Shown here one piece after another: positions 16,476-25,627 of a stretch of 64,000 nucleotides of DNA (position 1 is the stretch's first letter; each line of letters begins with the position of its first letter). The notes under the pieces are model-generated. The model did no database searches, was not told the origin of the DNA, and worked only from the letters and a program-made list of their open reading frames with translations. Made by a program: the position numbers and the translations under genes. The stretch spans positions 1 through 64,000 of the forward strand of contig NZ_BDBT01000027.1 in the NCBI RefSeq assembly GCF_001613125.1, given 5' to 3'. This DNA comes from Nocardia shimofusensis NBRC 100134 (GTDB lineage: Bacteria > Actinomycetota > Actinomycetes > Mycobacteriales > Mycobacteriaceae).

Positions 16476-17650
16476 GCCGCATCCCCCGTTCGTCGTGTGC
16501 CGCCGAGCAGTGCGCGCGCCAGCAGGATCTGCTGCATCTCGATGCTGCCGGAGGCCACGGTCGCGGCATTGGCATAACGCCAGTGGTCCTCGACCGCACG
16601 GCGGAACACCCGATGCCCGTCGTCGTCGGTGGACACCTGCCCGGCGAGCTCGGTGAGCAAGCTCGCGCTCTCCTGATCCAGTCGTGTCACGGCGATCCGG
16701 TAGGCGGCGACATCGCCGGGAGCGACGCGACCGGCGCGCTGGGCAGCCAGCACCTGGTAGGCGAGCAGCCGGGCCCGGCGCGCACGGGTCAGCATTCGCG
16801 CCCAGCGGCCGCGCAATTGCGCGGGCATTGTCGCCCAGCGCTCTCCGAGCATCTCCGGCACTGCCTGCAACAGCCGCTCGCAGCGGGCGTAGCGCGCGAT
16901 GCCGACCCGTTCGAAGGCCAGCACCTCCTGCACCACCGACCAGCCGTCGTCGACTGTGCCGAGCACATCGGCCTCGGTGACGCGCACTCCGTCGAAGAAC
17001 ACTTCGTTGAGGTGGTGCGGCCCGAGCATCGACCGGATCGGGCGGACCACGATCCCCGGCGCGGACATGGGGAGCAGAAAGACCGTGAGCCCCTGCTGTT
17101 TCCGGCCCTCGCTGGAGGTGCGGGCGAGCAGGAAGCACCATTGCGCCATGGTGGCGTAGGAGGTCCAGATCTTCTGGCCGGTGATGCGCCACCCGTCGCC
17201 GTCACGGCGCGCTGCGGTGCGCAGGGAGGCCAGGTCGGAGCCGGAATCCGGTTCGCTGAAACCCTGACACCAGATCACCTCGCCGCGCGCGATCAGCGGC
17301 AGATGCAGGCGCTGCTGTTCGGCGGTGCCGTGGCGCATGATGGTCGGGCCGACCCAGTTCACGCCCATGTACTGCGCGCCGCGCGGCTCGTGGTGGGCCC
17401 ACATCTCCTCGCGGACCACGGTCTGCTCCCATACCGAGGAACCGCGCCCGCCGAACTGCGGAGGCCAAGCCGCGCACAGCAGACCGCGTTCGGCCAGGGT
17501 CTGGCAGAAGTGTTGCGCCACGGCCAGATCCGCCGGGTCGTCGGTGAACGCACCCAGGAAGTCGGCGGGGACTTCCGCCGAGATCAGCCGCCGCAATTCC
17601 CCGCGTAACTCCGCGGCAGCGTCGCCCATCGTGAAGTCCATGTGGCGCAC
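16472..17650 (-). CDS. Acyl-CoA dehydrogenase, large subunit
   Basis: 392 residues. It has IWCQGFSEPDSGSDLASLRTAA, ITGQKIWTSYATMAQWCFLLART, and a C-terminal VASGSIEMQQILLARALLGGTRR in which the usual GTSEIQ is altered to SGSIEMQ. The start is GTG 17650, ten nt after GAGGA; ATG 17641 is the alternative. First gene of the minus-strand operon 17650 to 12100 (two ACAD pairs around a hydratase). The GntR-type operator at 17660-17673 lies directly before it, and TATCCT within the operator is a plausible -10 box. Repression by the divergent GntR protein is likely. Confidence 0.88.
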   Translation of the reverse strand: MRHMDFTMGDAAAELRGELRRLISAEVPADFLGAFTDDPADLAVAQHFCQTLAERGLLCAAWPPQFGGRGSSVWEQTVVREEMWAHHEPRGAQYMGVNWVGPTIMRHGTAEQQRLHLPLIARGEVIWCQGFSEPDSGSDLASLRTAARRDGDGWRITGQKIWTSYATMAQWCFLLARTSSEGRKQQGLTVFLLPMSAPGIVVRPIRSMLGPHHLNEVFFDGVRVTEADVLGTVDDGWSVVQEVLAFERVGIARYARCERLLQAVPEMLGERWATMPAQLRGRWARMLTRARRARLLAYQVLAAQRAGRVAPGDVAAYRIAVTRLDQESASLLTELAGQVSTDDDGHRVFRRAVEDHWRYANAATVASGSIEMQQILLARALLGGTRRTGDAA

Positions 17651-17659
17651 ATTACTTCA

Positions 17660-17673
17660 ATCCTCACAAGGAT
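17660..17673. promoter_or_regulatory. GntR-type operator, copy 2
   Basis: Perfect ATCCT-CACA-AGGAT in the divergent gap between the acyl-CoA dehydrogenase operon (17650, minus) and the GntR gene (17763, plus). Flanks are also shared with the copy at 18878 (TCAATCCTCRCAAGGATA). The gap position suits autoregulation plus control of the dehydrogenase operon. Confidence 0.72.
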
Positions 17674-17681
17674 AACAATGT

Positions 17682-17710
17682 TTGTATGGTCATTGGCCGG
17701 TGACTAGACT
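17682..17710 (+). promoter_or_regulatory. Putative promoter of the GntR gene
   Basis: TTGTAT (17682-17687), a 17-nt spacer and TAGACT (17705-17710). It starts 8 nt after operator copy 2, so a bound regulator could interfere. Sequence prediction only. Confidence 0.4.
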
Positions 17711-17762
17711 GCCGCCATGACCGAGAGGCGGCGCGTGTGAAGACCGACGACAGGCGGCAGGC

Positions 17763-18569
17763 GTGACGAGCGCTCGCCGCGGCCGGGTGCCGCAGCGCCG
17801 CATCGCCGAAACCGTGGCCGCCGAACTGCGCGCCCGCATCCTGGCCGGCGACGACACCTACCGGCTGCCCACCCAGGACCAGCTGGTCCAGGACTTCGGG
17901 GTGAGCTATCCCTCGATCCGGGAGGCCCTGCGCATTCTGGAGACCGAGGGCCTGGTGACGGTCCGGCGCGGCAATGTCGGCGGCGCCGAAGTGCATCGAC
18001 CCGACGAGTCCTCCGCGGCCTACCACCTGGGCCTGGCGCTGCAGGGCGCCCGCGTGACCCTCGGCGATCTCGCCGCGGGCCTGCGCATGCTCGAGCCGAC
18101 GTGCGCGGCCGAGTGCGCCCGCCGTGACGATCGCGCCGAGGCCGTGATCCCCGCCCTCGTCGAAAGCATCGACCGCTCGGCCGAACTGCTCGACGACGGC
18201 GTCGCGTTCACCCACGCCGCCCGCGAATTCCACGACCTCATCGTCTCTTTCACGCCGAATCAAACCGTGCGCTACGTGGTGAGCACGCTGGTCGCGCTGT
18301 GGTCGGGGCAGGAAGAGGCGTGGGCGGAGGCGCTCACGCGGCGCGGGGAATACCCCTCGCGCGACGAGGCGAGCGAGGCCGTGCGCACCCATCGGCGGAT
18401 CGTGCGCGAGATCGAGGCGGGCAAGGCCGAGGAGGCCGAGCGCCTGTATCGCGTCCACCTGGCCGCCACCCAGCAACTCGTGCTCGACCGTTTCGACGAC
18501 GGCGTCGTCAACGCCTCTTCCGGGGGCGCACGCCCGGCGATCCAGAGCACCTCACACACCCGGCGCTGA
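17763..18569 (+). CDS. GntR family regulator, FadR/FCD subfamily
   Basis: 268 residues. The N-terminal winged helix spans about 10-75 (ETVAAELRARILAG, LPTQDQLVQDFGVSYPSIREALRILETEGLV, RRGNVGG). The C-terminal all-helical FCD ligand domain shows a metal-type pattern: Asp/His in FHDLIVSF and later His residues (TH, VHLAATQQ). FCD regulators usually bind carboxylates or acyl-CoAs. GTG 17763 follows AGGCGGCAGGC. Its gene sits among the operons it probably controls, with palindromes ATCCT-N4-AGGAT at 17660, 18878 and 4310. Most likely a repressor released by a pathway acid or CoA ester; sign and ligand are inference. Confidence 0.9.
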   Translation: MTSARRGRVPQRRIAETVAAELRARILAGDDTYRLPTQDQLVQDFGVSYPSIREALRILETEGLVTVRRGNVGGAEVHRPDESSAAYHLGLALQGARVTLGDLAAGLRMLEPTCAAECARRDDRAEAVIPALVESIDRSAELLDDGVAFTHAAREFHDLIVSFTPNQTVRYVVSTLVALWSGQEEAWAEALTRRGEYPSRDEASEAVRTHRRIVREIEAGKAEEAERLYRVHLAATQQLVLDRFDDGVVNASSGGARPAIQSTSHTRR

Positions 18570-18943
18570 GCCACCCGTCACGGCCTCATCCGCGACCGAG
18601 CCTCCCGGCGCCGAGTCACTCACCGCCCGTCGCGTCCCCCTGACACCCTCCGGGGCCGAACCGCGCGAACCACATGCCGCCATGCGGTAATGTCATTCTC
18701 GAAATTGCAATACGGCTTACCGCCACCAGCTGAGAGGTGGAGCGACAGGCCGGACGACGCCGGGCGCCCGAACCACGGGCGGTCCGGACACCGTTGCGGC
18801 ACTTGACCGTCCACTCCCCCATGCTTCGGCGGCGATGCCGCGCACCCATCACGCGCGTCAATTTTTCAAGTATTGCTATCCTTGCGAGGATTGACGTAGC
18901 GTGACCGGCGACACACTCTGCCGATCGCATTGGGAGGCCCACC
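18570..18943. other. 374-nt intergenic region before the oxygenase operon
   Basis: No convincing gene on either strand. It holds a 7-bp stem GCGGTAA/TTACCGC (18684-18690 with 18717-18723) and an 18-mer GCGGTAATGTCATTCTCG (18684-18701) that recurs with one change at 58119. It also holds a CCACC/GGTGG hairpin near 18723-18740 and the GntR operator at 18878-18891. It probably contains the operon promoter and a 5-prime leader; the downstream gene starts at 18944. Confidence 0.6.
18878..18891. promoter_or_regulatory. GntR-type operator, copy 3
   Basis: Perfect ATCCT-TGCG-AGGAT, 52 nt before the first gene of the oxygenase operon. In the direction of that gene it reads TATCCTTGCGAGGATTGA, nearly identical to the copy before the 17650 operon in the same relative orientation. 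Confidence 0.72.
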
Positions 18944-20539
18944 GTGACCGGAGGGGCGCGCTACTACAGCACCGCATCCATCACCCTCGCCGAGGGCGTG
19001 AGCATCGAGCGGCTCACGCCACCGAGCCGACTGTTCGGAGCCAACGGTCTACGCACCGGCCCCGACAATCGCATCTACGTGGCCCAGGTCGCGGGCAGCC
19101 AGATCAGCGCGCTCGACGTGACCACCGGCGACCTCGAGACCATCAGCGCCAAGGGCGGGGACATCATCGCGCCCGACGACATCGCTTTCGATCCGGCGGG
19201 CAATCTCATCGCCACCGAGTACATGGACGCACGGGTCAGCGTGCGCGGCACCGACGGCCGCAGCCGCGTGCTTCGTGACGACCTGCCCGGCGCGAACGGC
19301 ATCACGGTCCACCACGGCCGGCTGTTCGTGAACGAATGCCGGATCGGCGGACGCCTCATGGAGCTGCCGCTCGACGGCAGCGCGCCGAAGGTGCTGCAGG
19401 ACAACCTGCCCATGCCCAACGCCATGGAGGTCGGCCCGGACGGGCTTCTCTACTACCCGGTCATGGGCACCAACGACATCTGGCGCATCGACCCGAACGG
19501 CGGCGAACCCGAGCGCGTGGCCGGTGATCTCGGCGTGCCGGACTCGGTGAAGTTCGACAGGGACGGGTTCATCGTCTCGACCCAGGTGGCGTCCGGTCAG
19601 GTGCTGCGCATCGACCCGCGCACCGGCGACAAGCAGATCCTCGCCCAGCTCGATCCCGGCCTGGACAACTGCACGTTCGTCGACGGCAGGCTCTTCGTCT
19701 CCAGCTTCGACGGCGCGATCACCGAAATCCTCGGCGGCGGCGAGACGAAGGCGGTGCTGGAGGGCGGGCTGATGTGGCCGCTGGACTTGACCGTCGGCCC
19801 GGACGGCACGCTCTACGTCGCCGACGGCACCTTCTTCTACGCGCTGCGCGACGGCGAGCTCCAGGTGCTCGCCTCGCTGTTCAGTCTCAACACCCCGGGT
19901 TACGTGCGCGGCGTCACCGCGGTCGGGGCGAACGAATTCCTCGTCGCGACCTCCGACGGCACTATCGCCTACTACCGTCACGGCGAGGAACCCGACACCG
20001 AGATCGTGGCGCAGGGTTTCGACCAGCTCTACGGCATCGCCGCTGCCGCGGACCGCTCGATCGTGGCGGTCGAGCTCGGTCCGGGCCGGGTGCTGTCGAT
20101 CCGGGGCGGGCGGACCGAGGTGCTGGCGTCGGGTCTGCACAGTCCGACCGGTGTCGCGTTCGGCCCCGACGGGCAGGTCCTGATCTCCGAGACCGGCGCG
20201 GGGCGGATCGTCTCCGTCGGCGCGGGCGGGGTCGACACCGTGGTGGACGGACTCGAGACGCCGCACGGAATCCTGGTGCGCGGCAACCAGCTGCTCATCG
20301 TGGATTCCGAGCTGAAGTCCCTCCTCTCCGTCGACCTGGTCACCAAAGCGCGCCAGACCCTGGCCTCCGAGCTGCCGGTGGGCGTGCCGGAAGGCGTGGT
20401 CGCCAAACCGCTGCGCGGCACGCCGCCGTTCTCCGGCCCGATGGGTCCGTTCGCGGGGATCGCCGCCGGGCCCGACGGCACCGTGTATGTCTCCGCCGAC
20501 GCCGAGGGCAGTGTGCTCGCGGTCCGGATCGAGGGGTGA
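18944..20539 (+). CDS. SMP-30/gluconolactonase-type beta-propeller protein
   Basis: 531 residues made of repeated four-stranded units of the form GPDGxLYVADxxxxxVxRID/xG (for example GPDNRIYVAQ, GPDGLLYYPVMGTNDIWRID, GPDGTLYVADG, GPDGTVYVSAD). This indicates a six- to eight-blade propeller of the SMP-30/NHL/strictosidine-synthase-like class. Such proteins are often Ca-dependent lactonases. It is cytoplasmic, with no signal peptide. GTG 18944 has GGGAGG upstream. As first gene before a Baeyer-Villiger-type monooxygenase, it could hydrolyse the lactone that enzyme makes. That role is inference from context. Confidence 0.75.
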   Translation: MTGGARYYSTASITLAEGVSIERLTPPSRLFGANGLRTGPDNRIYVAQVAGSQISALDVTTGDLETISAKGGDIIAPDDIAFDPAGNLIATEYMDARVSVRGTDGRSRVLRDDLPGANGITVHHGRLFVNECRIGGRLMELPLDGSAPKVLQDNLPMPNAMEVGPDGLLYYPVMGTNDIWRIDPNGGEPERVAGDLGVPDSVKFDRDGFIVSTQVASGQVLRIDPRTGDKQILAQLDPGLDNCTFVDGRLFVSSFDGAITEILGGGETKAVLEGGLMWPLDLTVGPDGTLYVADGTFFYALRDGELQVLASLFSLNTPGYVRGVTAVGANEFLVATSDGTIAYYRHGEEPDTEIVAQGFDQLYGIAAAADRSIVAVELGPGRVLSIRGGRTEVLASGLHSPTGVAFGPDGQVLISETGAGRIVSVGAGGVDTVVDGLETPHGILVRGNQLLIVDSELKSLLSVDLVTKARQTLASELPVGVPEGVVAKPLRGTPPFSGPMGPFAGIAAGPDGTVYVSADAEGSVLAVRIEG

Positions 20540-20546
20540 GCCCGGC

Positions 20547-21392
20547 ATGAGCGACTACGACTTCGGCCTGGCCGGTCGGGTGGTCATCGTGGCGGGCGCG
20601 GGCGGCGGCGGCATCGGCACCGCGATCACCCGGCTCGCCGCGCGGGCGGGCGCCACGGTCGTCGCGGTGAGCCGGTCGAAGGAGAATCTCGCCACCCACG
20701 TCGAACCCCTCGCCGCGGAAGGGCTGCCGGTGATCCCGCTGTCGGCCGACGCGAGCACCGACGAGGGCATCGCCACGATCCTGGAGCAGGCGAAGAACGC
20801 GCCCGGTGAGCTCTACGGGCTGGTCAATGTCGCCGGCGGTGCCGCACCGTCGACCTGGATGCGCGCCACCCGGGTCACCCGCGCGGACTGGCGAGAACTG
20901 TTCGCCCGCAATCTCGAGACGATGTTCTTCCTCAGCCAGGCCGTGGCGGGCGAACTGCAGGAGGCAGGCCGGCCCGGCTCCATCGTGTCGCTCTCGTCGA
21001 TCAGCGGAATGAACACCGCCCCGTTCCACATCGCCTACGGCACCGCCAAGGCCGCGATCGTCGCGGCGACCCGAAGCCTCGCCGTCGAGCTCGCTCCGGC
21101 CGGAATCCGGGTCAACGCGGTCGCCCCCGGCGTCACCGAGACCCCGGCCTCGGGCGCCTACGTCGACGCCGACCCCGAACGCGACCGCACCGCCATCGCC
21201 ATGGGCAGGCGCGGACGCCCCGACGAGCAGGCGGGCCCGATCCTGTTCCTGCTCTCGGATCTGGCGAGCTACGTGACCGGCCAGACCCTGCTGGTCGACG
21301 GCGGTCTGAACCTCAAGTGGAGCCACCTGGCCGCCGACAACACCTCGCTGTTCTTGAAAGACGAGAACTTCCGCGCCGCCATCACCGCCTGA
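20547..21392 (+). CDS. Short-chain dehydrogenase/reductase
   Basis: 281 residues. The coenzyme motif is GAGGGGIGTAI (a variant of TGxxxGIG with an extra glycine). VNVAGGAAP replaces NNAG, and LSSISG carries the catalytic Ser. AYGTAKA holds Tyr-x3-Lys, and GQTLLVDGGLNLKW the C-terminus. SRSKENL after strand 2 favours NADP(H). It begins 7 nt after the propeller gene and is followed 30 nt later by the Rieske gene. It probably handles a hydroxyl/keto group on the intermediate fed to or produced by the oxygenases. Confidence 0.88.
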   Translation: MSDYDFGLAGRVVIVAGAGGGGIGTAITRLAARAGATVVAVSRSKENLATHVEPLAAEGLPVIPLSADASTDEGIATILEQAKNAPGELYGLVNVAGGAAPSTWMRATRVTRADWRELFARNLETMFFLSQAVAGELQEAGRPGSIVSLSSISGMNTAPFHIAYGTAKAAIVAATRSLAVELAPAGIRVNAVAPGVTETPASGAYVDADPERDRTAIAMGRRGRPDEQAGPILFLLSDLASYVTGQTLLVDGGLNLKWSHLAADNTSLFLKDENFRAAITA

Positions 21393-21422
21393 CACCACCG
21401 CTTTCCAGGAGAGATGCCAGTC

Positions 21423-22790
21423 ATGACCGAGACCGCCGATCACAGCACCGAGACCGCACCGCTGTCGACGCCGAAGCAGATCGGCGTCGAGGCCTACATC
21501 AGTCCCGAATACGCGCGCGCCGAGGCCGAGAAGCTGTGGTCGAAGGTGTGGCAGCAGGTCGGTCGAGTCGAGGAGATCCCCCGGGTCGGCGACTTCCTCA
21601 CCTACGAGATCATGGACGAGTCGATCATCGTGGCGCGCACCGCCGAGAACACGCTGCGCGCCTACTACAACGTCTGCGCCCACCGCGGCCGCAGGCTGGT
21701 CGACATCGCGCCCGGCGAGCACGACGCGCGCGGCAGCCGCAAACAGTTCGTGTGCGGGTTCCACGGCTGGCGCTACGACATCGAGGGCAACAACACCTTC
21801 GTGCCCGAGCGCGAGGACTGGAACTGCAAGCTCACCGAGCGCAACGACGGGCTCGCCCCGGTGCGCGTCGATACCTGGGGCGGCTGGATCTGGATCAACC
21901 TCGACCCCGCGGCCGAGCCGCTGCGCGACTACCTGGAGCCCGCCGCCACCCTGCTCGAGCACTTCGAGCTGGAGAAGATGCGCTATCGGTGGCGGCGCTG
22001 GGTGGAGTTCGACTGCAACTGGAAGGTCGCCTTCGAAGCGTTCATGGAGACCTACCACGTGCCCTACACCCACCCGGAGTTCGCCAATTTCGGCAGCTTC
22101 CTCGGCTGGGCACGCACGCAGGGCAAGCACAGCAACATCGGCTACGACGCGCCCAAGGGCATGGAGGAGAACCAGGCCAAGCTGCGCGTCGGCGGCGGCG
22201 CGGACGCCCGCGTCTCCACCGCCACCCTGCAGAACTTCACCTGGGAGAACGCCAACACCAACACCACCCGCACGCTGGTCGACGTCGCCAACCGCCTGGT
22301 CGACGAACTGCCCGAGGGCACACCGAGCGACCAGGTGCTGCGCTACTGGCTCGACACCGCCCGCGCCGAGGATCAGGCGCGCGGGGTCGCGTGGCCGAAG
22401 GTGGATCCGGAGATCGTCGCCGAGAGCGGCACCGCCTGGCAGATCTTCCCGAACGTCCAGATCGGTCACGCCGTGAACAACATGCTCTGCTACCGGTTCC
22501 GGCCGCTGGGCGCCGATCCGGACAAGTGCATCTTCGAGGCCGCCGTCTTCGAACTGTTCCCCGAAGGCCAGGAGCCGGAGACCGAGTGGATCCACACCCC
22601 GGTCGGCGACCCCGGCTGGCGCACGGTGCTGCCGCAGGACTTCGACAATATGGCCGCCGTGCAGCAGGGCATGAAGTCACGCGGCTTCTCCGGCGCGAAG
22701 CCCAATCCCTATCGGGAGCGCAGCGTGGTCAACCTGCACCACAACCTCGCGCGCTACATGGGCACCGGCGAGCCCACCGATCTCCCCTGA
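21423..22790 (+). CDS. Rieske [2Fe-2S] ring-hydroxylating oxygenase, alpha subunit
   Basis: 455 residues. The Rieske cluster ligands are Cys85-x-His87 (CAHRGRR) and Cys111-x2-His114 (CGFHGW). The mononuclear iron site is in METYHVPYTH (His212, His217), with the acidic ligand expected near the C-terminal part. ATG 21423 gives a usable 11-nt distance to AGGAG; ATG 21414 is too close to it. No beta subunit follows, so a homomeric oxygenase (KshA-like arrangement) is likely. It needs a ferredoxin/reductase; the only ferredoxin here is at 573-884. Followed by a flavin monooxygenase gene, suggesting successive oxygenations of one carbocyclic substrate. Confidence 0.9.
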   Translation: MTETADHSTETAPLSTPKQIGVEAYISPEYARAEAEKLWSKVWQQVGRVEEIPRVGDFLTYEIMDESIIVARTAENTLRAYYNVCAHRGRRLVDIAPGEHDARGSRKQFVCGFHGWRYDIEGNNTFVPEREDWNCKLTERNDGLAPVRVDTWGGWIWINLDPAAEPLRDYLEPAATLLEHFELEKMRYRWRRWVEFDCNWKVAFEAFMETYHVPYTHPEFANFGSFLGWARTQGKHSNIGYDAPKGMEENQAKLRVGGGADARVSTATLQNFTWENANTNTTRTLVDVANRLVDELPEGTPSDQVLRYWLDTARAEDQARGVAWPKVDPEIVAESGTAWQIFPNVQIGHAVNNMLCYRFRPLGADPDKCIFEAAVFELFPEGQEPETEWIHTPVGDPGWRTVLPQDFDNMAAVQQGMKSRGFSGAKPNPYRERSVVNLHHNLARYMGTGEPTDLP

Positions 22791-22818
22791 ACTCTCGTTT
22801 TCGAGCAAGGACCACCTG

Positions 22819-24642
22819 ATGACCGACTGCGCCCCCACACAGACACCCGAGATCGACCTGCCCGCGCTGCGCGCGAAATACCTCGCCGAGCGCGATGTCC
22901 GCCTGCGCGAGGAGGGCCAAGGGCAGTACCTGGCGACCGACGACGGCTTCACCGATTTCTACGAGGGCGACCCGTACACGACGGTGGTGCCGCGCGAGGC
23001 GATCACCGACGAGATCGAGGTGGCGGTGCTCGGCGGCGGCTGGGCCGGCCTGCTCGCCGGCGCCCGGCTCGAGGAGGCGGGCGTCACCGATTTCCGGATC
23101 ATCGAGCTGGCGGGCGATTTCGGCGGCGCCTGGTACTGGAACCGCTACCCCGGCATCCAGTGCGACACCGACAGCTACGCCTATCTGCCGCTGCTCGAGG
23201 AAACCGGCTATATGCCGAAGGAGAAATACGCCCGCGGCGACGAGTGCTTCGAGCACGCCCAGCGCATCGGCAAGCACTACAACCTCTACGAACGCGCCGT
23301 CTTCTCCACCCTGGTCAACGCCTTGACCTGGGACGAGGACGGCAAGCGCTGGCGGATCGGCACCAACCGCGGCGACGACATCCGCGCCAGGTGCGTCATC
23401 ATGGCCCAGGGCCCGTTCAACAAGCCCAAGCTGCCCGGCATCCCCGGCATCACCGAGTTCGAGGGTCACACCTTCCACAGTGCGCGCTGGGATTACCACT
23501 ACACCGGCGGCAGTATGAAGGGCGACCTGGACGGGCTGGCGGGCAAAAAGGTCGCGGTGATCGGCACCGGCGCCAGCGGCATCCAGATCATCCCGCACAT
23601 CGCGCGCTCGGCCGAACACCTCTACGTCTTCCAGCGCACACCGTCGTATGTCTACGAACGCGGCGACGTGCCCACCGATCCGGAATGGGCCGCCACACGG
23701 CAACCCGGCTGGACGCGGGAACGCAAGCGCAACTTCCACACCGCCGCGTTCGAGGCGTTCGCGCCCGGCCAGGAGGATCTGATCTGCGACGGCTGGACCG
23801 AGGTCAGCCGCAATCTGGAAGCGCATCTGAGCGCCACCGGCGGCTGGGCGACGCTCACGCCGGAGAAGTTCATGGAACTGCGTGAGATCGAGGACTACAA
23901 GGCGATGGAGCGCGTGCGGCAGCGCGTCGACGCGATCGTGAAAGATCCCGCGACCGCCGCCGCGCTCAAGCCCTGGTACCGATTCCTGTGCAAGCGGCCG
24001 TGCTTCAACGACGACTACCTGCCGACGTTCAACCGCGACAATGTGACCCTGGTCGACGTCTCGAAAACCAAAGGCGTGGAACGCATCACCGCCAAGGGCA
24101 TCGTCGCCGACGGGGTCGAGCACGAGGTCGACTGCATCATCTTCGCCAGCGGCTTCGAGATCACCACCGATCTGGACCGCCGCCTGGGCATCGCACCGTT
24201 CGCCGGCCGCGACGGGCGCTCGCTCTACGACCACTGGGCGCAGGGTTATCGCACCTTGCACGGCATGACCACGCACGGCTTCCCGAACGCCTTCTTCACC
24301 GGGTTCCTGCAGGGCGGTGTCACGGCCAGCACCACCGACATGTTCGATCAGCAGGCCCGCCACATCGCCTACGTCCTCGCGCGCGCGGCCGAAACCGGCG
24401 CCACCGTGGTCGAGCCCACCGCCGAAGCCGTCGAGCAGTGGTGCACGACCGTGCGCGAGACGGCGGTCGACAACACCGCATTCCAGCGCGAGTGCACCCC
24501 CGGCTACTACAACAACGAGGGCGAGCAGAAGATCCGCTCGCACCTGGGCGAGCCGTACTGGCCCGGCTTCTACGCCTTCGAGGATCTGTTGCAGGCCTGG
24601 CGCGACACCGGCGAACTGTCGGGACTGGAGCTGGGCTCGTGA
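22819..24642 (+). CDS. Baeyer-Villiger-type flavin monooxygenase
   Basis: 607 residues. The first Rossmann motif is GGGWAG (72-77, FAD), the BVMO fingerprint F-x-G-x3-H-x3-W-D spans residues 214-225, and the second motif is GTGASG (249-254, NADPH). The N-terminal 60 residues before the first motif match the extended type of steroid/cyclododecanone-type BVMOs. It would insert oxygen next to a ketone to give an ester or lactone. Located 28 nt after the Rieske gene. A lactone product would suit the propeller protein at 18944. The substrate is not known; ketone oxidation rather than heteroatom oxidation is inferred from the fingerprint. Confidence 0.9.
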   Translation: MTDCAPTQTPEIDLPALRAKYLAERDVRLREEGQGQYLATDDGFTDFYEGDPYTTVVPREAITDEIEVAVLGGGWAGLLAGARLEEAGVTDFRIIELAGDFGGAWYWNRYPGIQCDTDSYAYLPLLEETGYMPKEKYARGDECFEHAQRIGKHYNLYERAVFSTLVNALTWDEDGKRWRIGTNRGDDIRARCVIMAQGPFNKPKLPGIPGITEFEGHTFHSARWDYHYTGGSMKGDLDGLAGKKVAVIGTGASGIQIIPHIARSAEHLYVFQRTPSYVYERGDVPTDPEWAATRQPGWTRERKRNFHTAAFEAFAPGQEDLICDGWTEVSRNLEAHLSATGGWATLTPEKFMELREIEDYKAMERVRQRVDAIVKDPATAAALKPWYRFLCKRPCFNDDYLPTFNRDNVTLVDVSKTKGVERITAKGIVADGVEHEVDCIIFASGFEITTDLDRRLGIAPFAGRDGRSLYDHWAQGYRTLHGMTTHGFPNAFFTGFLQGGVTASTTDMFDQQARHIAYVLARAAETGATVVEPTAEAVEQWCTTVRETAVDNTAFQRECTPGYYNNEGEQKIRSHLGEPYWPGFYAFEDLLQAWRDTGELSGLELGS

Positions 24643-24676
24643 GCGGCCGGGAGCGGCCGGAATCGCGAGTGCGCTC

Positions 24677-25627
24677 ATGAGCGGCGGAGAGTCGTTGCGG
24701 GAACTACGTTTCGACGGACGCGTCGCGATCGTCACCGGGGGCGGCCGCGGCCTGGGGCGCGCCTATGCCCTGCTGCTGGCCGAGCGCGGCGCTTCGGTGG
24801 TGGTCAACGACCTGGGCAGCAGCATCCGGGGTGACACCGTGGAGGGCAGTCCGGCCCAGGACGTGGTCGCCGAGATCGAGGCGGCAGGCGGCACCGCGGC
24901 CGTGTCGACGGATTCCGTGGCCACCGCCGAGGGCGGGCAGGCGATCGTGCAGACCGCCCTCGACCGCTTCGGCCGTCTCGACATCCTCGTGCACAACGCG
25001 GGCAACGTCCGCTACGGCTCGCTGCGCGAGATGACCTACGCGGACTTCGACGCGGTGCTCGACGTGCACCTGCGCGGCGCCTTCCACGTGACGCGCCCCG
25101 CCTTCCCGGTCATGGCCGACGCGGGCTACGGCCGGGTGGTGCTCACCTCCTCGATCGGCGGCCTCTACGGCAACAAGGGCGTGGCGAACTACGCCGCCGC
25201 CAAAGCCGGCGTGATCGGCCTGTCGAACGTGGTGGCTCTCGAGGGCGCCGAGTGCGGCGTCCGCAGCAATGTCATCGTGCCCGCGGCGGTCACCCGGCTC
25301 GCCGGCGGGCTCGACACCTCGGCCTACCCCCCGATGGGCCCCGAGCTGACGGCCCCCGCCGTCGGCTGGCTCGCCCACGAATCCTGCTCCGTCTCCGGCG
25401 AAGTGCTGGTGGCGGTCGCGGGACGGATGGCGCGGGCCTATATCGCCGAGACGCCGGGGGTGTATCAGCCCTCGTGGACAGTCGAGCAGGTCGGCGATCG
25501 CATCGACGAGATCCGTGACACCGCGGATTCCTGGATCCTGCCCACCGCGACCGGTCACGTCGATCACCTCAGCAAGAGTTTCGCGCTAGTCACGGAGGCG
25601 GCCCAGCATGTCGGTCAAGGTCTTTGA
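24677..25627 (+). CDS. SDR, multifunctional-enzyme-2-type 3-hydroxyacyl-CoA dehydrogenase
   Basis: 316 residues, longer than a plain SDR. TGGGRGLGRAYAL and VVVNDLGSSIRG (Asp for NAD), then HNAGN, LTSSIGG and NYAAAKAG form the catalytic core. The roughly 60-residue tail (SGEVLVAVAGRMARAYIAETPG, then VEQVGDRIDEIRD) resembles the dehydrogenase domain of peroxisomal MFE-2/HSD17B4. That family oxidises (3R)-hydroxyacyl-CoAs with NAD. ATG 24677; the longer open frame is inside the monooxygenase gene. It overlaps the TPP enzyme gene by 20 nt. It pairs naturally with the MaoC-type hydratase at 7828, which would supply the (R)-isomer. Confidence 0.86.
   Translation: MSGGESLRELRFDGRVAIVTGGGRGLGRAYALLLAERGASVVVNDLGSSIRGDTVEGSPAQDVVAEIEAAGGTAAVSTDSVATAEGGQAIVQTALDRFGRLDILVHNAGNVRYGSLREMTYADFDAVLDVHLRGAFHVTRPAFPVMADAGYGRVVLTSSIGGLYGNKGVANYAAAKAGVIGLSNVVALEGAECGVRSNVIVPAAVTRLAGGLDTSAYPPMGPELTAPAVGWLAHESCSVSGEVLVAVAGRMARAYIAETPGVYQPSWTVEQVGDRIDEIRDTADSWILPTATGHVDHLSKSFALVTEAAQHVGQGL

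Noticed and set aside
17718..17741. Seven-codon ORF (MTERRRV) before the GntR gene as a leader peptide
   Set aside because: No ribosome site, no attenuator-like structure and no codon bias pointing to attenuation.
18730..18790. CTGAGAGGTGG resembling a thiamine riboswitch core
   Set aside because: The other conserved TPP-box elements and spacing are missing, and no thiamine gene follows; only simple hairpins can be supported.
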